Source: DATHSN01 sp035464115 (GTDB lineage Bacteria; Actinomycetota; Acidimicrobiia; Acidimicrobiales; SKKL01). From it: 15,227 nt of DNA. The stretch spans positions 1 through 15,227 of the forward strand of contig DATHSN010000389.1 in assembly GCA_035464115.1 (NCBI GenBank), given 5' to 3'. The notes beneath the pieces are model-generated. The model saw nothing but the letters and a program-made list of their open reading frames with translations, did no database searches and was not told the origin of the DNA. This document shows positions 1 to 4,926 of the stretch, in pieces. The stretch's first letter is position 1, and the number at the start of each line of letters is the position of its first letter. Made by a program: the position numbers and the translations under genes.

Positions 1-177
1 CAGCTGCTGATCGTCGTCGAGCGCGGCGCGCAGCGAGGGGAGCACCGGACGGGGCCGGGCCTCGCGTCGGGACCACACCGCTCCCCCACGGGTGGGCTCG
101 AGCTCGGCGATCGCCGCCTCGGCCAGCGCCGCGACAGCGGCGAGGTCGCGCTCGTCGGCGCGCCGGGCCTGTTCCAC
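1..177 (-). CDS. Probable GNAT-family N-acetyltransferase, N-terminal fragment (runs off the window)
   Basis: An open frame of 59 codons starts at a GTG (177..175) and continues past the left edge without a stop. It begins MEQARRADERDLAAVAALAE, the pattern typical of the first strand and helix of GNAT acetyltransferases, where an 'RxAxxxDL' segment leads into helix 1. The acetyl-CoA binding motif lies outside the window, so family membership is inferred from the N-terminus only. The start lies one base after the TGA of the upstream gene (181..179), which implies co-transcription and translational coupling. The substrate cannot be guessed. Coding nature is well supported by frame and spacing; the GNAT assignment is moderate. 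Confidence 0.55.
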   Translation of the reverse strand, partial: MEQARRADERDLAAVAALAEAAIAELEPTRGGAVWSRREARPRPVLPSLRAALDDDQQL

Positions 178-178
178 G

Positions 179-757
179 TCAGCTGGCCCGGAGCTGGGCG
201 ATGCGGTTGAGGATGGTCATGCGCCGCCGGTGGGCCCGCTCGTACTCCCCCACCGCCTCGAGCTCGTCGGCCGACAGGGCGTCGAGGCGGGGCACCACCT
301 GGGAGGCCGAGAGGCTGTCGTAGCCCGGGATCGGCAGCTCGTCGACGTCGGGCACCAGCCCGTCGGCGGGCGGCGCGACGTCGGGTGCCGGCTCGGGTGC
401 CGCCTCCACGTCGTCGCCCACGAGCCGCAGGTGGCGGCGGTCGGCGCCGGGAGGTTCGGTGGGGGCGTCGGGACGGCCGGAGCCGGCCAGCGGCGCTCCT
501 GCGGCTCGCGCCACGGCGGTGAGGGTGCTGCCGGTCCGACGCCGGACCTCGTCGACGACGCCACCCACGACCCGCTCGGCGTCGTGTCGACCCCGGTCGA
601 CCGCGAGCCGGCCGATGAACCGGGCGTTGGCGACCTGTGACCGACCGACGCGGGCCATGTCCGACAGCGCCCGCTCGCCCTCGAACGCCGCACCGATCGG
701 GGCGTAGACGACCAGGTCGAGGACCCGGTCGAGCGCAGAGGGGCGGTCGTCGGCCAT
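179..757 (-). CDS. Uncharacterised 192-residue protein with a conserved-looking C-terminal helical module
   Basis: The ATG at 757 is chosen because it begins 2 nt after the stop of the DUF4193 gene (762..760); an in-frame ATG farther upstream would overlap that gene by about 70 bp. Residues 10-60 form an amphipathic N-terminal stretch (VLDLVVYAPIGAAFEGERAL) without a full transmembrane segment. Residues 85-140 are a low-complexity Pro/Ala/Asp linker. Residues 141-190 carry 'LPIPGYDSL..SQVVPRL..LS..EL..V..YE..HR.R.TILNRIAQL', a compact helical module that I recall at the C-terminus of several actinobacterial proteins of unknown function. The neighbours on both sides are adjacent on the same strand, so it is probably transcribed with DUF4193 and the GNAT gene. 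No enzymatic motif is visible. It could be a membrane-surface or scaffold protein, but that is speculation. Confidence 0.75.
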   Translation of the reverse strand: MADDRPSALDRVLDLVVYAPIGAAFEGERALSDMARVGRSQVANARFIGRLAVDRGRHDAERVVGGVVDEVRRRTGSTLTAVARAAGAPLAGSGRPDAPTEPPGADRRHLRLVGDDVEAAPEPAPDVAPPADGLVPDVDELPIPGYDSLSASQVVPRLDALSADELEAVGEYERAHRRRMTILNRIAQLRAS

Positions 758-759
758 CG

Positions 760-1224
760 TCAGACGCAGTCCGAGCAGAGCATGGCGTCGGGGTCGGCGA
801 GCTGGGTCCGACGGTTCTTCACGAGGAAGCACGACATGCAGACGAACTCGCTCTCGCGTCGCGGCTGGATGCGCCCGCCCGTCTCGCCGGGCGCGTCGGG
901 GGCCTCGGGCTCGTCGTCGTCGTCCTCGTCCTCGTCGTCGGCCGCAGCGATGCGATCCTTCAAGATCTTGTCGAGGTCGGCTTCGACGTCGTCGGGGTCG
1001 AGCTCGTCGTCGTCCTCCTCGTCGTCGTCGTCGTCCTTCGCCTTGGGCGGGGGCGGCGGCTCGTCGTCGTCCTCGTCGTCGTCGTCGACGACCACGACAT
1101 CGTCGTCGTCGAGGTCGGTGTCGAGGTCGTCGGCGAGATCCTCGTCGAGATCGTCGTCGTCGTCAGGCTCGTCGTCGAGCTCCTCGTCTTCGGAGAACTC
1201 GTCGTCGAGATCGTCGTCAGCCAT
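760..1224 (-). CDS. DUF4193 family zinc-ribbon protein with an extended Asp/Glu-rich N-terminus
   Basis: The 154-residue product is extremely acidic: residues 3-110 are mostly Asp and Glu, with runs of four and five Asp, a VVVV island (43-46) and a five-Pro stretch (56-60). A less repetitive segment at 79-94 (DVEADLDKILKDRIAA) and the C-terminal zinc ribbon match the actinobacterial DUF4193 family. The ribbon has CMSC (129-132), 'FLVKNRRTQLAD' and CSDC (150-153), giving four zinc-binding cysteines. Family members I know are nearer 100 residues, so the acidic part is enlarged here. The start at 1224 has a GAGG ribosome-binding sequence 5 nt upstream (1233..1230), and a TAAGAT -10-like box lies at 1263..1258. 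The function of the family is unknown; an acidic tail plus zinc ribbon suggests a protein- or nucleic-acid-interacting factor, which is inference. It heads a run with the next two genes. Confidence 0.88.
   Translation of the reverse strand: MADDDLDDEFSEDEELDDEPDDDDDLDEDLADDLDTDLDDDDVVVVDDDDEDDDEPPPPPKAKDDDDDEEDDDELDPDDVEADLDKILKDRIAAADDEDEDDDDEPEAPDAPGETGGRIQPRRESEFVCMSCFLVKNRRTQLADPDAMLCSDCV
906..1222. repeat. Trinucleotide (GAC/GAT/GAG) low-complexity tract inside the DUF4193 gene
   Basis: The plus strand shows long runs of 'gtc/ctc' triplets, for example around 1015-1035, 1063-1090 and 1150-1165. On the minus strand these are in-frame GAC, GAT and GAG codons. The tract is interrupted by the VVVV, five-Pro and KAK segments, so it is an imperfect codon repeat rather than a perfect microsatellite. 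Strings of identical GAC codons are the kind of sequence that can change length by slippage in steps of one codon. Confidence 0.8.
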
Positions 1225-1257
1225 GTCGTCCTCGGATCAGGGGGCAGCCGCGGGCGG

Positions 1258-1263
1258 ATCTTA
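1258..1263 (-). promoter_or_regulatory. Candidate -10 element (TAAGAT) for the DUF4193 gene
   Basis: Read on the minus strand, TAAGAT lies 33 nt before the ATG. A start of transcription about 7 nt downstream would give a leader of roughly 26 nt containing the GAGG ribosome-binding sequence. No convincing -35 hexamer is seen 16-19 nt farther upstream. Confidence 0.45.
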
Positions 1264-1293
1264 GGCACACGCGCGAGGGAGGTCGCGCCCAGC

Positions 1294-1323
1294 AGCGGTG
1301 GAGAGCGGTGGAGAGCGGTGGGA
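1294..1323. repeat. Three direct 10-bp repeats upstream of the DUF4193 promoter
   Basis: Plus-strand agcggtggag occurs at 1294-1303 and 1304-1313 and as agcggtggga at 1314-1323 (CTCCACCGCT on the gene strand). The copies are head-to-tail with no spacer, so they have a 10-bp period, and begin about 30 bp upstream of the TAAGAT box. Possible operator; no regulator is identified. Confidence 0.6.
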
Positions 1324-1366
1324 GCGTACCGGTCGGTGGGGTCTGCCCCGCTGCGCCGTCGGTCAC

Positions 1367-1380
1367 GCATCGCTCGATGC
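1367..1380. repeat. Short perfect inverted repeat just downstream of the ThyX-like gene
   Basis: GCATCG-CT-CGATGC has 6-bp perfect arms around a 2-nt centre, ending 10 nt past the stop codon (1392..1390). There is no T-tract after it on the gene strand, so it is not a canonical intrinsic terminator. It may be an mRNA-end hairpin or a protein site. Confidence 0.35.
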
Positions 1381-1389
1381 GGGACCGGA

Positions 1390-3021
1390 TCAGCTGCCGA
1401 GGCGACGCTGCTCGGCTCGGCGTTCGGCCTCGAGGCGCTCCAGCTCGGGCTCGGGTGACAGGTCGACGAAGCGCATGGCGGCGGCGATGGCGTGGTGGCC
1501 GGCGGTCTCGGCGATGGCCTCGTGCATGCGGTGGGCCACCGCCCGGTAGGCGGGGTGCCCCTGGGGCGTGGACCGCAGCTCGATGAGGTGCATCGCCTCG
1601 CGAGCGTTCATCTGCATGGAGAACCGGATGCGGTAGGCCAGGCACACCGCGTAGGGGGCCTGGGCGGGGAACGGCCCGGCGAGGTCGTCGTGGAGCGCGG
1701 CCGAGCGGGCCATGGCCTCGTCGAACGCGGCGGCGACGCCTGCGTCGGCGACCGCCACGGGTCGGGTGTAGCCGTGGCGGGGCGAGAGCGGCTGCCAGTC
1801 GATGGTGAGCATCCGGTGGCGCTGGAGGTCGCGGAAGGCGCCGTAGTCGGCGACGACGTCGAAGCGGTAGGCCGTGCGCTCGAAGGCCCGGCCCGGCTTG
1901 TGGCGCCGGTTGGTGCGCTCGCCGACGTAGGCCCGGATGACCGCCAGCCGGTCGTCGACGCCCATGGCCCGCACCCGCTGCTCGATCTCGACCTCGCCGA
2001 GCGCGGTGTGGGGGTAGAGCATGGCGGCGACCGCCTTGACCTCACCGTCGGGGTCGTGGTCGACGAGGGTGACCTCGGGCGAGCCGTCGGGGTGGGCGTC
2101 GGCGGTGGCCCCGGCGTCGGGGGTCGGGCCGAGGAGCTGCTCGGCGAGGGCGGCGGTGTCGGTGCGGGTGTCGGCGAGGTACTGCGACCAGGCGACGCCG
2201 CGGTCGTCGAGGTCGACGCGCTTCAGGAACGACGGGATCACCTTGCGCAGCTCGCGCAACATGAGGTCGGCGTAGACGCGCGCCTCGGGCAGCGGATGGG
2301 CCCGCATGCGCAGCAGCAGCTGCTCGTAGCCCTGGCCGGTGCCGTAGATGCCCACGTTGGACAGCGACGCCGCCGGGAGCAGGCCCCGGAGGGCGTCGAA
2401 CGCCTTGGCCCGGATGGCCTGGCGGTAGACCATGTCGGAGTCCTCGGGCTGCTTCGGGAACCGCTCGCGGGCCCAATCCTGGAGCCGGGGCACCAGCTCG
2501 GCGTAGGTGTCGAAGAGGCGGTCCATGTCGCCGACGTAGCGGGTGCCGAGCCCCGAGGTGAGCACGTCGGGATCGCGGTGGTAGCGGTAGCGGCCGCCGA
2601 GGCGCACGTCGTAGGCGATGTAGCGGGTGGACTGCTCGAGGTACGACATGAGCCGGCCCCACTCGAGCACCTTGGTGAGCAGGTTCGACGCCTGCTCGCA
2701 GGCCAGGTGGACGCCCCCGAGCTGGGCGACGGAGTCGTCGCCGTAGTCGAAGAAGACCCGGTCGTAGAGCTCCTCGGCCCGGCGCAGCCCGACGGTGGCG
2801 TCGATGCTGAGGTCGCCGCTGATGTCGAGGTCGCCGACGAACTCGTCGAGGAACAGGCGCCGCAGGCTCTTCGACGAGCGCGAGTAGCGGGCGAACAGGG
2901 CCCCCTTGACCACCTCGGGCAGGTTCACGAGCGCGAAGACGGGCCCGTCGAGGTTGGTGAAGTACCGCCGGAGGACATCGGCTTCCTCGGGCGTGAACTC
3001 CTCGGCGACGTAGACAGCCAC
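1390..3021 (-). CDS. Tandem ThyX-like protein (FAD-dependent thymidylate synthase family, two domains)
   Basis: The 543-residue product is about twice the length of a single-domain ThyX (about 220-250 residues), and both halves resemble the fold. The first half has WGRLMSYLEQSTRY at 121-134, aligning with the ThyX signature RHRxxSxNExSxRY but with WG for RH and Leu for Asn. It is followed by AFDALRGLLP (207-216), similar to the 'ARxxLP' segment. The second half has RHRMLT at 401-406 followed by a non-canonical stretch ending SPRHGY (413-418), then MNAREAMHLIELR (471-483), which resembles the dUMP-binding NxR...LR region. Canonical ThyX makes dTMP from dUMP with methylene-tetrahydrofolate, FAD and NADPH. 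Whether this protein still does so is uncertain. GTG 3021 is preferred because a TAGTGT box ends 8 nt upstream and overlaps the alternative GTG at 3033. Alternative view: a non-catalytic paralogue. Confidence 0.82.
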   Translation of the reverse strand: MAVYVAEEFTPEEADVLRRYFTNLDGPVFALVNLPEVVKGALFARYSRSSKSLRRLFLDEFVGDLDISGDLSIDATVGLRRAEELYDRVFFDYGDDSVAQLGGVHLACEQASNLLTKVLEWGRLMSYLEQSTRYIAYDVRLGGRYRYHRDPDVLTSGLGTRYVGDMDRLFDTYAELVPRLQDWARERFPKQPEDSDMVYRQAIRAKAFDALRGLLPAASLSNVGIYGTGQGYEQLLLRMRAHPLPEARVYADLMLRELRKVIPSFLKRVDLDDRGVAWSQYLADTRTDTAALAEQLLGPTPDAGATADAHPDGSPEVTLVDHDPDGEVKAVAAMLYPHTALGEVEIEQRVRAMGVDDRLAVIRAYVGERTNRRHKPGRAFERTAYRFDVVADYGAFRDLQRHRMLTIDWQPLSPRHGYTRPVAVADAGVAAAFDEAMARSAALHDDLAGPFPAQAPYAVCLAYRIRFSMQMNAREAMHLIELRSTPQGHPAYRAVAHRMHEAIAETAGHHAIAAAMRFVDLSPEPELERLEAERRAEQRRLGS

Positions 3022-3029
3022 GGCGCCCG

Positions 3030-3035
3030 ACACTA
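3030..3035 (-). promoter_or_regulatory. Candidate leaderless-type -10 element (TAGTGT) for the ThyX-like gene
   Basis: TAGTGT fits TANNNT and ends 8 nt before the GTG at 3021. Transcription would then begin at or within a base or two of the start codon. There is no good ribosome-binding sequence before this GTG, which agrees with leaderless translation. Confidence 0.45.
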
Positions 3036-3077
3036 GGGCGTGACCGCAGCGAGACCAGGGACCACGGAGCGCGCGAG

Positions 3078-4277
3078 CTACAGGACCGACGGTCCGGGCT
3101 CGGCGGTGGCCGCGGCGAACGCCCGCCGGACGCCGTCGAGGGTGCCGGGATCGGCCCACAGGTCGGCCACGGTGAGCGCCATGGCCACGGCGCCGTCGAT
3201 GACCGCGGCGTCGCCCGCCGCGGAGGCCGCGTGGGCCGTGAACGCCGGCGTGTGGATGGAGACGCCCGGAGGGGCCACCGCGATGGTGGGGTGGATCGCC
3301 GGCACCAGGTGGCTCACGTTGCCCATGTCGGTGCTGCCCACCACCCCGCCGCCGGTGGCCCCGTCGCGCACGGTGCGGCCGCGCCGCGCCGCGTGCTCGG
3401 CGTAGCGCGCCGACAGCACCGGGTTCTCCACCAGGTCGGCGTAGGGCGGGTCGATCCAGTGGTGGGGCATCGAGCAGCCCGACGCCGCGCTGCCGGCCCG
3501 GAGGCACTCGAGCACCCGGGCCTTGAGCGGTTCGAGCGTGCTGAGGCTCGGCGAGCGCACGTACCACTCGGCGGCGGTGTGGGCCGGCACGATGTTGGGC
3601 TTGTCGCCGGCGGCGGTGAAGATGCCGTGCACGCGCTCGTCGGGCCGGATGTGCTGGCGGAGCGCGGCGACGTTGACGTAGCCGAGCACGGCGGCGTCGA
3701 GGGCGTTGCGACCGAGCTCGGGGTAGGCGGCGGCGTGGGCCTCCTCGCCGTGGTACTCCACGGCGAGGCGCTGGATGGCGATCGTGGTCATCCAGGCCAG
3801 GTCGTGGTCGGCGGGGTGGACCATGAGCGCGACGTCGACCCCGTCGAAGGCGCCGTCGCGGGCCATCAGGACCTTGCCGCCACCGCCCTCCTCGGCCGGG
3901 GTGCCCATGACCACGATCTGCCCGCCCAGCTCGTCGGCGAGCGCGGCCGCGGCCAGGCCGGCCCCGAGGCCGGCGGCGGCGATGACGTTGTGGCCGCAGG
4001 CGTGGCCGATGCCGGGCAGCGCGTCGTACTCGCAGATGACGGCGACGGTGGGCCCCTCGGTGCCGGCCCGGGCGACGAACGCGGTGTCGAGCCCGTGGGC
4101 CGACCGGGTGACGTCGAGCCCCGCGGCCTCGAGCGTGGCGGTGAGCAGGTCGTGAGCGTGGTGCTCCTCGAAGTTGAGCTCGGGGTGCTCGTGGATGCGG
4201 TGCGAGACGTCGAGCAGGAGGTCGGCCCGCCGTTCGACCTCGTGCTCGAGCCGGTCACGTGCGTCGCCCAGATCCAT
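3078..4277 (-). CDS. M20 family metallopeptidase / amidohydrolase (M20D, PM20D2-like)
   Basis: This 399-residue cytosolic protein is full length for the family. It shows the M20D landmarks in order: RIHEHPELNFEE (27-38), CEYDALPGIGHACGHN (82-97) with metal/catalytic C94 and H96, MGTPAEEGGGGK (124-135) with E129/E130, MVHP (152-155) with H154, and a C-terminal STDMGNVSHLVPAIHP segment. The 'GTPAEEGGGGK' and 'STDMGNVS' wording is closest to the PM20D2 / AbgB-like branch, which hydrolyses amide bonds of small dipeptides or N-acylated amino acids with a bound divalent metal. The exact substrate is not deducible. The ATG at 4277 is preceded by TATCCT ending 6 nt upstream, so it probably has its own leaderless promoter. 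No signal peptide is present. The gene downstream is the ThyX-like gene, about 56 bp away. Confidence 0.92.
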   Translation of the reverse strand: MDLGDARDRLEHEVERRADLLLDVSHRIHEHPELNFEEHHAHDLLTATLEAAGLDVTRSAHGLDTAFVARAGTEGPTVAVICEYDALPGIGHACGHNVIAAAGLGAGLAAAALADELGGQIVVMGTPAEEGGGGKVLMARDGAFDGVDVALMVHPADHDLAWMTTIAIQRLAVEYHGEEAHAAAYPELGRNALDAAVLGYVNVAALRQHIRPDERVHGIFTAAGDKPNIVPAHTAAEWYVRSPSLSTLEPLKARVLECLRAGSAASGCSMPHHWIDPPYADLVENPVLSARYAEHAARRGRTVRDGATGGGVVGSTDMGNVSHLVPAIHPTIAVAPPGVSIHTPAFTAHAASAAGDAAVIDGAVAMALTVADLWADPGTLDGVRRAFAAATAEPGPSVL

Positions 4278-4283
4278 CGGCCC

Positions 4284-4289
4284 AGGATA
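4284..4289 (-). promoter_or_regulatory. Candidate leaderless-type -10 element (TATCCT) for the M20 gene
   Basis: TATCCT (TANNNT) ends 6 nt before the ATG at 4277, the distance expected when the first transcribed base is the A of the start codon. The short spacer GGGCCG contains no ribosome-binding sequence. The box lies in the 40-bp gap after the DAGK-like gene. Confidence 0.5.
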
Positions 4290-4317
4290 GGAGGCCCGTC
4301 GCCGGCGTCGGCGGGGC

Positions 4318-4926
4318 TCACACCACGACCGTGAGGCCCCCAGGTTCGACGCGGACCGTCAGGTGCCGGGCCCGGCCGCACGCGACCCCGTCGATGCGCA
4401 CCGGGATGGCGGCGCCGAGGTCGACCTCGAGGGCGCGGACGCGGCGCTCGGCGATCGCCGGGTGGGGCACGTGATCGCCGGTGCGGACCCGGGACCGGGC
4501 GGCGAGGCGCTGGTCGAGGCCGAGCTGCCCGTCGAGGACGTCGAGGCGCCCGTCGCCGGGGTGGGCGCGCGGCGCCAGCTTCCAGTCGCCGACCCGTTCG
4601 GCGTTCATGATGGCGACGACGCGACCCCGCCAGCCACGGCGGCGGGCCACCACGTGGGCCACGAAGGGTCGCTCCTCGCCGTCGTCGAGGCGGATCCAGC
4701 CGACGTCGACGGGCAGCCGGGGGGCGTCGGGGGCGAGCAGGTGGGCGCGGTCGCCCCGTCCGCCGAGCGTGCGGCACAGGTCGCCACCGACCAGGCCGAC
4801 GACGGGGTGCGCGCCGCCCGCGGCCTGCGCCACCACCGCGGCAGCGTCGGCGTCGGTGGCCACCACCGCCGCGTCGGGGGGCAGGCCGCCGGCGCCGCCC
4901 CAGTCGCGCCCCGGGCGGATGCTCAC
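4318..4926 (-). CDS. Compact diacylglycerol-kinase / YegS-like protein (C-terminal domain-like)
   Basis: The 202-residue product resembles the C-terminal half of DAGK/YegS lipid kinases: MNAERVGDWKLAPRAHPGDG (108-127) with following LDVLDG, then RTGDHVPHP (148-156), PVRIDG (175-180) and a final beta-strand segment LTVRVEPGGLTVVV. These match the family pattern 'KLAPxAxPxDGxLDV ... xGxHxxHP ... PVxxDGE'. Family members are usually about 300 residues with an N-terminal GGDGT nucleotide loop. Here only VGLVGGDLCRTLGG (43-56) recalls that loop, and the Gly-Thr is missing. It may be a divergent kinase or a non-catalytic lipid/nucleotide-binding relative. The GTG start overlaps the helY stop in a GTGA (4926..4923), so translation is coupled to the helicase. 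The function next to helY is not established. Confidence 0.8.
   Translation of the reverse strand: MSIRPGRDWGGAGGLPPDAAVVATDADAAAVVAQAAGGAHPVVGLVGGDLCRTLGGRGDRAHLLAPDAPRLPVDVGWIRLDDGEERPFVAHVVARRRGWRGRVVAIMNAERVGDWKLAPRAHPGDGRLDVLDGQLGLDQRLAARSRVRTGDHVPHPAIAERRVRALEVDLGAAIPVRIDGVACGRARHLTVRVEPGGLTVVV

Noticed and set aside
906..1222. Possible CRISPR or structured repeat array in the gtc-rich tract
   Set aside because: The repeats are single codons in frame with the DUF4193 gene, with no unique spacers of regular length.
782..1264. Plus-strand Ser-rich frame opposite the DUF4193 gene
   Set aside because: Its poly-Ser content is simply the complement of the GAC/GAT repeat. The minus strand has the zinc ribbon, ribbon spacing and start signals.
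1338..1349. GGGGTCTGCCCC hairpin downstream of the ThyX-like gene
   Set aside because: The 4-bp stem is too short to support a terminator, and there is no following T-run.
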